From: Prostheceraeus crozeri | Lineage: Eukaryota; Platyhelminthes; Polycladida; Euryleptidae | Direction of reading: 5' to 3' | Length of the DNA: 64,000 nucleotides | NCBI GenBank assembly: GCA_907163375.1 | Contig: CAJQUW010003203.1 | Span: 62,001 to 126,000, forward strand | Part shown: positions 8,201 to 19,088 of the stretch, in pieces | How the letters are laid out: each line of letters opens with the position of its first letter | How positions within the stretch are numbered: the first letter of the stretch is position 1 | Program-made: the position numbers and the translations under genes | The notes under the pieces: generated by a model | Seen by the model: the letters and a program-made list of their open reading frames with translations, nothing else | Told to the model about the DNA's origin: nothing | The model's database searches: none

Positions 8201-8607
8201 TTTTTCTTTATAGAAAGTTGAATGTGAATATCTGAAATCGCTTCAATCACTAGACTGCTACCATGATGGTTAAATGCGTTAAGACGTTCAGCAATTTTTA
8301 TCATATGTCTTTTAAAAAATTCTTCGGGGTGATCTACCACTTCCTTTGAATAAGAAGCAAAATGGAAAGAGCGACTTTCCACCTCCTCCTTTCCAAAATG
8401 ACTAAACTTAATTTTCGCAACTAATCGCGCCATGACAATGCTATCAGAGAATGTATTCATTAACTCTAGAAATAGAGTGCTAGCATCATCGACCACTGCT
8501 TCGATGTCGGTCTCATCTTTATGAAAATTTATCACATAATCTTGAACAGCTCCTTTTAAACTTTGCCTATGAAAATGTAATGTTCCGCAGTCGTTTGAGA
8601 AAGACAT
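8197..8607 (-). CDS. Free-standing relative of the PolB N-terminal domain
   Basis: 136 residues. The pattern of a beta-rich block, ending in a helix with RLNAFNHHGSSLVIEAISDI, resembles the region before the exonuclease domain of Polinton PolB (compare KFNQRDSALIFDGVDSAMF in the PolB of this window). It seems to be a separate copy of that domain. Its job is unknown; it could act with PolB or the terminal protein. The opening bases of this gene reappear in inverted orientation at the centre of Polinton 3. Polinton 2 has lost the 5' half. Confidence 0.5.
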   Translation of the reverse strand: MSFSNDCGTLHFHRQSLKGAVQDYVINFHKDETDIEAVVDDASTLFLELMNTFSDSIVMARLVAKIKFSHFGKEEVESRSFHFASYSKEVVDHPEEFFKRHMIKIAERLNAFNHHGSSLVIEAISDIHIQLSIKKN

Positions 8608-8691
8608 GATCGCCCTCTATCTAACCCATCCATTGCATGAAAACAACTCTTCTCATAGTAACATTTATTGAATAACTGTAACAAGCATGCA

Positions 8692-9399
8692 TTATAAATC
8701 AATGGTTTGAAACAGATAAAATAGATACAGCTGGTAACTATCATACAGCGAGCAATGATGACCATACAGGACTTTGGCAGTGTTGAAGTAAGGAGGAAAG
8801 AAGCATTGGTTATGAACATAGCTACTACAGCGAACAGACAAAATAGGAACACACAAATCCTTAAAACGTTTCGTGACTTCATGGTAGTGTTGATTCACTC
8901 TACTATCCCAAGGCGGGAGCAAAATATCATCAATGATTAGATTGGGAAATACTTTCCTCTCCTTACCAGGATTATTACAAAAGATGCGTATAACATTGAA
9001 AGCAGCTAACCATCGTTTAAAGTCAATAAGAAGAGCACTCTCACAAGAAAAGCCATAGTCTTGCAAATATTTCAGATTAAGTCCATGAATGTGTTTTCTC
9101 GCCCATTGATCAACATTGGGATCGCAGTTGGCATGTTGATGATAGACACTAACAATCTGATATGTCCAATTGTTCACAGCAATAGCACTGAGCTCTTGTA
9201 CAGGTTCACCCTCACAATCCATAAAAATGATGATAGAAGCCTAAAACGGAAATTTACACATCTAAGGAAACGTTCTATAACATATTGCAAAATGAAGAAT
9301 TACATCGATGCTTATCACGACAAAATACACAAATGATTGATGGCAACGAAGAAGTAAACTGTATCTAATAAGACCACGTCTACAACACTCAAAGCACAT
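8692..9399 (-). CDS. DEDD exonuclease-like protein, probably two exons
   Basis: Main frame 8692-9222 begins FMDCEGEP, a D-x-E pattern like motif I of DEDD exonucleases, followed by a WARKHIHGL segment, FKRWL and NNP. I propose an upstream exon at 9331-9399: 23 codons with CFECC and RCHQSF, a mini zinc finger. It joins in phase through a 90-bp intron (donor GTGTAT, acceptor TTTTAG) to 9240. The same exon length is kept in Polinton 2, despite two compensating indels. Exonuclease assignment is by eye only; the splice model is inference. Confidence 0.4.
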
Positions 9400-9433
9400 A
9401 AGCGAATTGTCATAGGGTAGAGTTAGGAAAGGA

Positions 9434-9979
9434 CTAGTAATTCTCCTTCTTTGATTTGCGTTTTGAGGCAGCATTCTTCTCCGACTTGCGCTTCGCACCA
9501 CTGCTGTTAAGGATTTGATCAATTATGTCATCCACGTTGGGTGGTTTTGGAATATATAGGATGGATTCCATATGCATGGAGAGCGAGGCTATTTTATTAT
9601 CCTTGTGCCGACCATAATATAGCCCATTCACTTTGAAAAGGATATCCCAAGTACCTTCTCCGAGCTCGTCGTATGTGATGGATGTTGAATGATCTCCCTC
9701 CTTCTTATAGTAAGTACACCAATGTGATACCGGTAGGCAAATTTGATTACCATCCCAAATCTTTCTATAGGGAGTATCCTTGTCATCTCTCGCCTTCCAC
9801 TCTTGAGCAAGAGGAGTAGGAATGTCCATATTTAATGTCACGCACTCCTCAATAATATCAAGTTGGCGGCGAATGTACGGACTCACGGGGATCAGTATGT
9901 AGTCCCCATACTGATTGCGCATTATCTTGACATCCGTGATCCGTGATCCTTGATGATCCTCATTGGACAATAACATCAA
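9434..9979 (-). pseudogene. Basic-tailed late protein, 5' end deleted
   Basis: About 170 residues align with the C-terminal part of the gene at 38488-39261 in Polinton 2 (shared GDYILIPVSPYIR, YKKEGDHSTS, and a Lys/Arg/Ser-rich tail typical of nuclear or DNA-binding proteins). Upstream of codon 'VKIM' homology stops, because about 390 bp with the promoter and first exon are missing. The breakpoint carries a repeated ATCCGTGATCC scrap. No family recognised. Confidence 0.6.
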
Positions 9980-11022
9980 GCTGATTCCAAATCTGGCCTC
10001 CGTTTACCAATCAGAGCCTTCGTTCGCCCGCTGGAGCTGTTTCTTGGGAAATTCTAACTCTGTCGTTTTTCGCCAATCTCCCAAAATTTTCAATGGCGTC
10101 TGACATCTAAACGAAGACAGATATGAACAAGCCGTTTCTTTCACTGAATTTGTCTCACTTAGCTTTCAAACGAGCTATTGCACGACTTTCTACGATCACT
10201 AGAAGCAAAATTGGAAGTTTGGTGCCGAGGGGGGGGGACGTCAGCGAAAATTTTTCTCTCCGATTGACTTGAAACTCACCATACAGATGCAGAATTTCAC
10301 GCTGAATCCGAATCTGGCGTCCGTTTTCCCATCCGATGCTTCGTTTTGACGCTACAGCCGAAAACGTCCAAAATTTTACCTCTGTCGTTTTTTTGAAAAA
10401 TGTTGAAAATTTTTTCTCTCCGATTGACTTGAAACTCACCATGTTGATAGAGAATTTGACGCTGATTCCAAATCTGAAATCCGTTTTCCCATCCGATGCT
10501 TCGTTTTGGCGCTACAGCCCAAAACGTCCAAAATTTTACCTCTGTCGTTTTTTCGAAAAATGTTGAAAATTTTTTCTCTCCGATTGACTTGAAACTCACC
10601 ATGTTGACAGAGAATTTGACGCTGATTCCAAATCTGAAATCCGTTTTTCCATCCGATGCTTCGTTTTGGCGCTACAGCCCAAAACGTCCAAAATTCTAAC
10701 TCTGTCGTTTTTCGCCAATCTCCCAAAATTTTCAATGGCGTCTCACATCTAAACGAAGACAGATATGAACAAGCCGTTTCTTTCACTGAATTTGTCTCAC
10801 TCTTAGCTTTCAAACGAGCTATTGCACGACTTTCTACAATCACTAGAAGCAAAATTGGAAGTTTGGTGCCGGGGGTGGGGGGACGTCAGCGAAAATTTTT
10901 TCTCTCCGATTGCTGTCAACGATGGGAGCGGCCAACCTGGCCGGCACACCACGACAGACCGCAACCTCTCACGTTCCAGAGGGGGGGGGCGCCGGTCGGG
11001 TGTTCGCCGTTTTATTACTACT
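9980..11022. repeat. Right subterminal and terminal repeat region of Polinton 1
   Basis: No gene. It is built from the same modules as the ends of the other elements: segments with G7-9 followed by ACGTCAG, blocks reading 'TTTCAAACGAGCTATTGCACGA', and a terminal GC-rich block ending in TACTACT. Frames that stay open here are products of the repeats. Confidence 0.8.
10246..10690. repeat. 160-bp tandem repeat, nearly 3 copies
   Basis: Units begin with AATTTTTTCTCTCCGATTG and run through 'CCATCCGATGCTTCGTTTT' to 'AAAACGTCCAAAATT'; starts at about 10246, 10406 and 10566. Related single units occur at 62840-63060 in Polinton 3. Confidence 0.85.
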
Positions 11023-11425
11023 TCCAATCAATCAGGGTTTGTCGAGGTTGTGCTTCTTTGTTGAATTCAATGCGAAATCGTCGCCTACAGTCCTCTACAG
11101 AACAGTTGCAGCAATTACCCAAGAGGTAATCAGATCTCACTCTTTAATCTCTTACATCTCTTATCACACTACATTAGAAATGAAAAATTGTTAGACAGAT
11201 TGACTTACTTTCAATACGAATCGATCACGCAGTCATGGGAATGATGATTCATCTCTGTTTACAACTGTTAGTGATGCAAAACTTGCTAAGCATGAAAGAA
11301 AACCTTTGTTTTTTGTTCACGGCTAATTTTGACTCACCCTGTATCAATAAGCTTTTGAACGGTATAGAATTTGTGTCGGTTCTATTTTTTTTTATTAATC
11401 AGGTCAATCTGGACCACCGTGCACA

Positions 11426-12462
11426 ATGTCTTCCCTGTCGAGCTTGATACGGCAGCGTGCCGGTCACCGCGCGTACTTTACGAAGTCATTTTCTAAGGTT
11501 AAGACGTCAATTTCTAGTGAATCACCAGATACAGACAGTATTAACTTCAATCTTACATTTCTCAAGACGAAACTTGAGGATATTAGGAATCTGTTGATCA
11601 CGGAGTCTTACTCTGACGACTTCATCGAAAGCGATGAATTTTTGACTCAGCTTGACTTAGACAGCGAGTTTATGAAGGAAAGTCTGAGAAAAATTCACGA
11701 GGCAGAGTCATATTTGTCAAAACATAGGTTCGCACACTCTAGTAATTCATGTGACATGTCAGCTTCCGGTACAATCTCATCCAAGCCCACACATTTTGCC
11801 AAGTTACCGAAGCTGAAGTTAATTCACTTCGATGGATCTGATGTAAGAAAGTGGTCTGAGTTTTATGACAGTTCCATTCTGAAATAGAGTCAAGACGTGA
11901 CATTGATGACGTAACCAAGTTCCACTACTTGAACAGTCTACTGCACTGTTAAGCTAATGAACGAATAAACCATATCCGTCCTTCGAATGCGTCGTTTCAG
12001 CTTGCCATCGACAAATTGAAATGTGAATTCGGTGAAAGAGGGAAAATAAAGAACGCTCACATTGACTCTATGAACTCAATTTCCACACCAAGTGATTGCT
12101 CAACTGATCTGAGACGATTTCTTAATCAATTGAATTTTGACGTAAGTGCACTTAGACACTTATCATACGATTCCATGATGTACGGTCTCTTTATCACATC
12201 ATCTCTATTACGGAAACTTCCTCGTGCTTTACAAATGAACATTCTCGATGAAACCAGGAGAGATTATCCATCTTTAGATGAGTTCATTAAGCTGTTAGAG
12301 CTGGAAGTACGCAAGCGTGAAAACATGGACTCTCTACATTATCGTGACGACAGTCAAGATTTCTTTGTTTCTGATGATCATATTAGCACAATGACAGTGA
12401 CTAATTTTCCAAAACAGTCTGACGCTCAGCACAGTGTGAAGAATGCACATTTTGTAAAGTGA
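11426..12462 (+). pseudogene. BEL/Pao Gag
   Basis: First part (11426-11887) ends in KLPKLKLIHFDGSD, the typical start of the DUF1759 Gag domain. After a stop and a degraded stretch, 12016-12462 continues with helical Gag sequence (LLRKLPRALQ, ending in an acidic region). Broken by at least one stop and one frame change, hence a pseudogene. Confidence 0.75.
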
Positions 12463-15400
12463 CAGATCACTCAACATTTCAATGTTCCAAGAGTATTGAA
12501 GGTATGATAGATTTCATCAAGCGTAACAAATTGTGCTTCAATTGTCTTGGCTCACATTTGAAAAAAATTGCAAGTCAAAAGGTAGATGTGCTAAATGCAG
12601 CAAACCACACCTCATCTCGATTCACTCATCGTTCGACAGAGACAGATATTCACAGATAGGTCAGAACCAAAGTCAAACAAACGTTCCTTCCATTAACAAA
12701 AAAGTGTTTAGTATTGAAGCATCTCGCCGTACAGGACTTCCAGTAAATGGTCGCGAGACAACTTGCATGTCTGTAGGATCTCAAGGTAGCAACCTCTCAA
12801 CCGTCATGTTGAAAACCGCAAGGTCTAACATTGTTTCCGGTGAAAATAGATCAAATGCAAATATTCTCATAGACGAGGGATCTCAAATGAGCTACAAACA
12901 AAGTACAGCTGAAACTTTAAGACTGCCTGTTCAAAAACGCTTCACCATTCGAAACAAAGTGTTTGGTGGTAGCTCGTCGGTCATACGGGTGACGTTGTCA
13001 GTTTGACCATAGAAACTATGGAAAATCCGATCACGATCCAGTGTCTAGTGGTACCAGAGATAGTTAAGATCGATCAAACAGGTTGGTGTAGATACAAACT
13101 CTCAAAGAAATTACCCAACAGACAGCTCGCCGATTCTTTTGGTGAAGCTCAGTTTGACGTTGAAGTTCTAATCGGAGCTGACTTTGCTTGGTGCTTTCTG
13201 AAGTCCTCTATTCATCTGTTCAATTCAGATGGACCTGTCGCTCAAGACAGTGTGCTTGGCGTTTTGCTATCAGGTCCTGTACAAAGAATATGTTCTTCTC
13301 TTCCAAAATTGTCATGCCTACTGAATACTCATTCCCTCATTAAGCAGATCAGAACAGAATTACCTTTCGAAAGTATTCATTGTGATGAATTGAAAACTGT
13401 TGATTCCCTTGTGAAAGATTCTTTGATCATTGACTCGATAGGTTTGAGCAATCCAACTCCAGACATAACGAATGACGTGTTTCATAGGAATTACTGCACA
13501 GGTATCAAATTTGATGATCACCGTAGCCAATATATCGCTCCATTACCTTGGCATGAAAATCACACACCCTTACCATCAAATCTCAAAACCAGTAGATCAC
13601 GTTTACTACAAGTGAAAAGGCGATTGACTGAAATAGGATTATTTGATGCCTACGCCAATGTCATTCAAGAACATATCAGAATAGGCTTTGTTGAAAGCAT
13701 GCCTGATGATGAAAATATGTTTGAGGAAAACAATTGTCACTATTTGCCCCACTTTTTTGTGTTGAAAGATGATAATTCAACAACTCCTTTGCGAATAGAT
13801 TTTGATGCGAGTTCTGGACGTGTATCCTTGAATGACAGCCTTGAAACCGGACCATGTCTATTAAATTTCGAGTTCATCCATATGCCTTCTGCGCTGACAT
13901 AGAGAAATCTTTCTTATCTATTCAAGTTGCGGAAGAAGATAGCAACTTTCTTCGATTCTTGTGGTTTAAAAATGATGATCCAGACGATGCAGTAATTAGT
14001 CTTCGATACCGTTGCTTAGCATTTGGTCCAACGTGTTCTCCATACATCCTAAATGCAATATTGAGAAATCATCCGAAAATCGATGACTCAGTCATTTCAA
14101 AGGACATTACTGAGAAAGTCTACGTTGACAACTTAGTTTCAGGTTTTAGGTCTGAACAAGAGGCAGAAGAGTATTTTCACAAGTCGCGATCCATCCTCAG
14201 CTCAGCCAAAATGAACTTAAGACAGTGGAATAGTAACACCAAAGTCCTTCAAGATGCTGCCAAGAGTCAAAATGTGTATGAGAATTCAGAAAAAGCGCAT
14301 CTCTGCTAAGGATGGAATGGAATAGTGAATCCGATGTACTTAAGTTCCGCTGTAAATTAATCAGACAGGGAAAATCAGTTTCTAATAAAATAGCGCTTTC
14401 AGTTGCCTCATCAGTGTTCGACCGTTTCAGTTTAGCGTCCGCAGTAACTGTGAAATTGATATACTTTATTTCGAAGCTTTGGAAATCTTCTTTTACTTGG
14501 GACGAGACACTTCCTGATAATCTATCACGAGAATTTCAAGAGTAAAAGTCTGAATTAGATGATATCCGTCAGAATCTGAGCATTCCAAGATTCTTCAAAT
14601 TGAATCCCCCTGGTCCCGTCGTGATACATTTATTCTGTGGTGCAAGTTTCATCGCAATGTGCAGCGTGATTTATTTTTTTCAAAACAACATATCTACGAT
14701 CTTTGTATGTGCTAGATTCAGGATAGTACCACAAAAGAAAGAGATTTTATGGACTATTCCTAAGCTTGAATTGAATGCGATGGTTATAGGTGCTCGACTA
14801 GTTAAGCACATTATTGAAATCTACAAAGATGATTTCACCTTCAGCTCCATTCATGCTTGGACAGTTTCTGAAATATGCTTACATAGGTTGAACAACAATA
14901 AGTTAAAACGCGGAAAAGCATTTGTCAACAATCGAGTTGCAGAGATCAAGAGTCATATTCCAAAAACTTCATGGCTTCATGGTTACACGTTCCTTGGATG
15001 AAAATATGGCTGATTTGATGACTAGAGGCTGTTCGTCTAGGGACTTGTTGAAATCAGACATTTGGAAGTTTGGACCTCGGTGGATTACATCGAAAGAAAC
15101 GTGGCCGAAATGGCAGTACATGAAAGGTGAGATCGATAATGAGATTCCAGAGGATATTTGTGCTCTTCCTGTCAGCCTGTCTGATAACTGTTCAAAATTA
15201 TCTGAAGTAGTTGACATTAAGAGATTCAGTTCCTATTCAAAGCTAGTGCGAACAATGACATACGTTCTAGGATTTATCAGAAAATTGAAATCACCAGGTA
15301 CACGTTTTTCTCCTTCTCTTTCGTCAGAAGAAATATACTCTGCAGAAACTGTTCTAATACAGCTTCATCAAAGAGATAATTTTCCAAAAGAGTATGAATT

Positions 15401-15991
15401 TCTTGAATCACGTTCTTGTGACTCTATCGCGTAAAAGAAACCTGATCTCGTTCGGTCTTTGAACTTAATTCTTTATGATAACATAATCAGAACTGCTGGT
15501 CGATTTCAGACAGTAAAGATTGATGACAGCCGGAAGCTTCCGATATTGATTCCTAAAAATGATATTCTCACAAAAGTCATCGTGTTACATTACCATGATG
15601 TCACCTTTCACTCTGGAGTTGCAGGAACAGTGAATGCATCGAGACGCAAGTTCTGGATGCCATCTGCTAAATCACAGTGCCAAAAGGTTATCAGACATTG
15701 TATTACATGTCGAAAATTCAATGGCAATCCTTTCAGATGTCCTACCTCGCCAGACCTTCCAGATTTTTGAGTGAATGACACTGTTCCTTTCTCATCCATT
15801 GGAGTAGACTTTCAGGTAGTCTTATAGTAAAGAGTGGCCGTCATGCTTTCAAAAAGTACTACATCTGCATATTTTCCTGTTGCACTACCAGAAACTTGAA
15901 TCTTGAGTTATTGTCTGATATGTCTACTGAATCGTTTCTTCTCGCGCTTCGTTGCCACTGTGCCGATTATGGAACACCAAACTTTGTTGTA
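12463..15991 (+). pseudogene. BEL/Pao Pol: zinc knuckle, protease, RT, RNase H, integrase start
   Basis: In order: a zinc knuckle (CFNCLGSHL, about 12530); an aspartic-protease-like segment with NILIDEGSQ in place of the usual D-S/T-G (about 12860); RT beginning near 13540 with IDFDASSG and the active-site motif YVDNLVSG (about 14125); an RNase H-like part with LELNAMVIGARL (about 14770); MADLMTRG (about 15005); and the integrase H2C2 zinc module (YHDVTFHSG to HCITCRKF, about 15590-15710). Several frameshifts. The integrase frame is cut at 15985-15991, inside NFV, by Polinton 2. Confidence 0.8.
15986..15991. repeat. Target-site duplication of Polinton 2, left copy
   Basis: GTTGTA directly before the element's AGTAGTAAG start; identical to 40746-40751. 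Confidence 0.95.
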
Positions 15992-16985
15992 AGTAGTAAG
16001 TAAATCTACACCACTGGACCGCGCAAGATGGCCGCCGTCGCTGACGTCCCCCCCCTGTCAGACGAGTTGGTCGTGGTCCGCCGCCGTGTTGCTTCGAGTC
16101 TGACGTTCCCCCGCCTGTCTGACGAGTTGGTCGTGGTCCGCCACCGTGTTGCTTCGAGTCTGACGTCCCCCCTCCTGTCAGACGAGTTGGTCTTGGTCCG
16201 CCACCGTGTTGCTTCGAGTCTGACGTCCCCCCTCCTGTCAGACGAGTTGGTCGTGGTCCGCCACCGTGTTGCTTCGAGTCTGACGTCCCCCCTTCCTGTC
16301 AGACGAGTTGGTCGTGGTCCGCCACCGTGTTGCTTCGAGTCTGACGTCCCCCCCTCCTGTCAGACGAGTTGGTCGTGGTCCGCCACCGTGTTGCTTCGAG
16401 TCTGACGTCCCCCCCTCCTGTCAGACGAGTTGGTCGTGGTCCGCCACCGTGTTGCTTCGAGTCTGACGTCCCCCCCTCTGGCCCGACGACGTAGCGAGAG
16501 GTGGTTTGTGATGCGCTCTCCAGGTTGGCGTGGTGTGCCGGCCAGGTTGGGAGGGTGGAATGTCGGTGTCGGAGCTCACCTGAAATAGTCCTAAGTGTCA
16601 GAGTGACTTTGTATGGACAAAATTTTCAAAATTTTCCAAAGTGTGGCATTTCGACCTGGGACCCTGACCAAAGTTTGTTTCATCAAATTTCACTGACCCC
16701 CCCCCGACAGCTATCTTCTAATTTTGGTTCTAGTGGATGGATTCTGTCTTATAGATACTCGTTTGAAAGAGGAGAAATACTGCTCGGTGACATTTTTGTT
16801 GCGAGTCAATCGGACCAGTCGTTCAAAAGTTAGAGCTGTTACAAGATTTCACGTCGGAGCTCACCTGAAAAAATCCTAAGTGTCAGAGTGACTTTGTATG
16901 GACAAAATTTTGAAAATTTTCCAAAGTGTCGCATTTCGACCTGGGACCCTGACCAAAGTTTGTTTCATCAAATTTCTCCGAACGG
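15992..16985 (+). repeat. Left terminal inverted repeat of Polinton 2
   Basis: Pairs with about 39660-40745. First 50 bases: AGTAGTAAGTAAATC, then ACCGCGCAAGATGGCCGCC, then GCTGACGTC and a C-run. This is followed by a 60-bp array (16040-16490) and modules with TTTGTATGGACAAAATTTT and 'CTTATAGATACTCGTTTGAA'. No gene in it. Confidence 0.9.
16040..16490 (+). repeat. 60-bp tandem array, about 7 units
   Basis: Unit contains CGTGTTGCTTCGAG, TCTGACGTCCCCCC and CAGACGAGTTGGTCGTGG. The matching array at the right end (40494-40690) has only about 3 units, so copy number changes independently at the two ends. Confidence 0.92.
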
Positions 16986-17178
16986 TAGGGGGGAGGGGGA
17001 GGGGGGCTCAGTAAAAAGTGATGAAAAAAGTTTTGGTAAGGGTCCCAGATTGAAATTCGGAAGTTTTAAATTTTTTCAAAATTTTCACCACACTGGAGCT
17101 CCCACACTTAGGAACTTTTTCACTTGTGGCATGTTACATGGCCATGTGCTGACGGACCAACTTCCCGTGGTCACATGA

Positions 17179-17294
17179 GAATGGTTCAGGAGTCATATGA
17201 TAGAGAATGATGAGACGAATCGTTTGCAACAAACCGCATGTCGCTACGATGAATACTTTCGGAGATAGAGCCATTTTAAGTTTTCTTCCCAGCA
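17179..17294. other. Short unique stretch before the early promoter
   Basis: AT-rich, non-repetitive sequence between the terminal repeat and the TATA box; no gene seen. It may hold enhancer sites, but none was recognised. Confidence 0.3.
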
Positions 17295-17302
17295 TATATA
17301 AA
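17295..17302 (+). promoter_or_regulatory. TATA box of the left early transcript, Polinton 2
   Basis: TATATAAA preceded by CAGCA and followed by a C-run. A likely leader exon begins about 30 bp downstream. Polinton 3 has CTATATAA at the matching place (44502). Confidence 0.6.
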
Positions 17303-17343
17303 CCCCCGGCAACGTAAGTCTGATCACTTCATCGAAAGACGAG

Positions 17344-17920
17344 GTAAGCGACGGTCGTCGCTCTGAGCTCCAGATGTCGGGTGTTTCAAAGGACTCTTAT
17401 CTTTTGAAGTAGGCAAGCTATCTTCTTACTTCAAAGTTTGTGTGATAGAGTTTGAGTTTATAGTGTTTACTTATGATAGAGTTTATCAGTCTTTACTACT
17501 GATAAAATTTTTTAAAAGTAGTATGAGTAGTAAAATGCGGAATTTTTTAAAAATTCTTAATTTTCAGTTTTTTCAAAGTTTTAACATGTAGTCTAAGGTT
17601 TTCAAGTATGCTGAGGTCAAATGTGCTATCAGATTTGAAATTTAACTAAGTCTAAGGCAGCTTTGAGGGGTTAGATCCCAGCTACTGATCACTACCTTTG
17701 ACTCGGCGTTGCTGTTACCACTTCGGGGCAGTGACAATGATGTGTTCAGCTGTAAATAGCGGGTATCGGGGAAGATCTCTCACTTCCCTAGTGATCAGTA
17801 CAAGGCCTTCGGGCTGTGACTCACTACACTCAAATCTATCATTCCTCACTAAGTGTAATGCTTTAGGAATATGACTGTACTACATGATTCCAAACTTATA
17901 CAAATTTCATTATCTTACAG
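17344..17920 (+). other. Proposed leader intron, Polinton 2, with a conserved 270-bp block
   Basis: Donor GAG|GTAAGC at 17344 and acceptor TATCTTACAG ending at 17920, just before ATGGCAAAC. No coding sequence. Bases 17596-17860 match 45288-45560 of Polinton 3 well, including TAGATCCCAGCTACTG and a TTCGG-capped hairpin (AAGGCCTTCGGGCTGT), unusual conservation for an intron. Confidence 0.5.
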
Positions 17921-17926
17921 TTAGCC

Positions 17927-18960
17927 ATGGCAAACGATAAGAACCGAAAATTTCACATCAAGATGTGCACATGTTGCTGAATCAATCGCAGTGCGGACGC
18001 CAAGGCGCATGTAAAGAAGGCGGGCACTGACCACATGATTATCCTGAATAGGGTTGCGTGTGTGAAGTGTAGATTGTTGAAGGGAGTTGAGGATGAGGCA
18101 CAGTTCTACCGAGTGCATGCAGATTGTAGTGGAGGTTTGGTGAATGACCTGAGATTCACACAGTTGATTGTTGAAGAGAGGGAGCGAATGCTGGCGATAG
18201 AGCGAGACGGCAAGGTGGAGAATGTTGTTGAGAATGATGAGTTGGCGAAAGCAGTTGCTTCGTTGGAGGTTGAGATTGAGCGAAAGAGAGTGCTTGAGAG
18301 TGATGTTGAGGATGATGTGGATTTAGATAGGGAGCGTGTGAGGAAGCGTGTGAGGAAGTTGAGCTCTTCTTCCTCGGAGGTGTCGAACATAGTTGTTGAA
18401 GACCCCCCGCAGACCTCATCTTCCCCAAAAGTGAAGAGTGGTGGGATTCGTGTGCAGTCGGCGAGGTGGTTGAAGGATGAAGAGAAAAAGCATGTGTCGC
18501 AGCAGATGGCGCATGATTTGTTGATAAATAAGTATGAGAGTTTGAAGAAGGTGAAGGACGAAGTCGTGAATGAGTTGGATGAGTTGAAAAAGAAGGAACT
18601 GAAGTCGAAGGAGATAGCGGATGAGAATATTCGAATGATCGAATGAGGAGTAGTGTGACTGATTTGAAGAAGAAGACGCGAGAGTTGGAAGAGAAGAATG
18701 ATGACTGTGAGAAGAGGGCGAGTGCTGCAGAGAGAAGAATGAGAGATGCAGAAGCGAAGTTTGAGATGATGAAGGAGATGGGTGTTGAGAGCGAGGAATG
18801 TTGAGTTGGAGAGGAATGTGGCTCGGCGGGGTGATGAGAGACAGGCGTTTGAGAAGTTGTAGCGCATGAGGGATGAGTGGAATCGTTTGAATGAGGATAG
18901 GTTGTTTGAGTTTCACATTCCTATTCGGGATAATCATTTGGACGGGCAGGTCATAGTGAA
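17927..18960 (+). pseudogene. Early coiled-coil protein, broken
   Basis: ATG at 17927 right after a splice acceptor. The frame opens with a Cys-rich piece (KMCTCC), is cut by TGA at 17978-17980 and continues in the same frame to 18646 with VACVKCRLL, a long acidic/basic coiled coil (heptads, E/K-rich, 18130-18640) and an SSSSS stretch. After a frame change the coiled coil continues to about 18950. Base use is unlike the neighbours: GTG, GAG and GATGAG dominate and it is much more G-rich. It is absent from Polinton 3, so it looks like an acquired accessory gene. No family recognised. Confidence 0.5.
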
Positions 18961-19088
18961 CAAAAACTTAGATGAGTCTATAATTTGTTATAACGGCCAT
19001 CCACAGAAGAAATGTCTCCACGCCACACTCCGGATGCGTGGCCACTTAACCGCCTTTTCTGTTAGGAAGCGCGCGAGACTGCCTAAGG
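18961..19088. other. Short spacer before early gene X1
   Basis: 128 bp with a weak run-on reading frame; nothing recognisable. Confidence 0.3.

Larger units (their letters stand above)
1..11022. mobile_element. Polinton 1 (Maverick), right part only
   Basis: Late half and right end of a Maverick/Polinton. It aligns along its length with Polinton 2, with the same gene order and orientation. The right boundary is placed at 11022 because the sequence there ends ...TTATTACTACT, the complement of an AGTAGTAA start like that of the other two elements. The next six bases, TCCAAT, would be the target duplication, but the left partner lies outside the window, so this is unproven. Compared with Polinton 2 it lacks the SINE, has a decayed integrase centre and has lost about 390 bp near 9940 that held the promoter and first exon of the last late gene. 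Confidence 0.9.
11023..15991 (+). mobile_element. BEL/Pao retrotransposon, 5' portion
   Basis: Gag, protease, reverse transcriptase, RNase H and the start of integrase, in BEL/Pao order, with many stops and frameshifts. The rest lies at 40746-41648, separated by Polinton 2. The 5' limit is uncertain: 11023-11425 holds no gene and may include what is left of the 5' LTR, but I found no matching LTR at the other side. Confidence 0.8.

Noticed and set aside
10155-11194. Several overlapping open frames on both strands
   Set aside because: They come from tandem repeats whose unit length lets frames stay open; no protein features.
11023-11425. 5' LTR of the BEL element
   Set aside because: No matching sequence found at 41649-42435 by eye, so not annotated as LTR.
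16028-16405. 125-codon frame of repeated Val/Arg/Ser
   Set aside because: Direct product of the 60-bp array (unit divisible by 3).
18106-18937. Long frames antisense to the coiled-coil gene
   Set aside because: Shadow frames caused by the biased GAG/GTG codon use; Ser/Leu/Thr-rich without structure.
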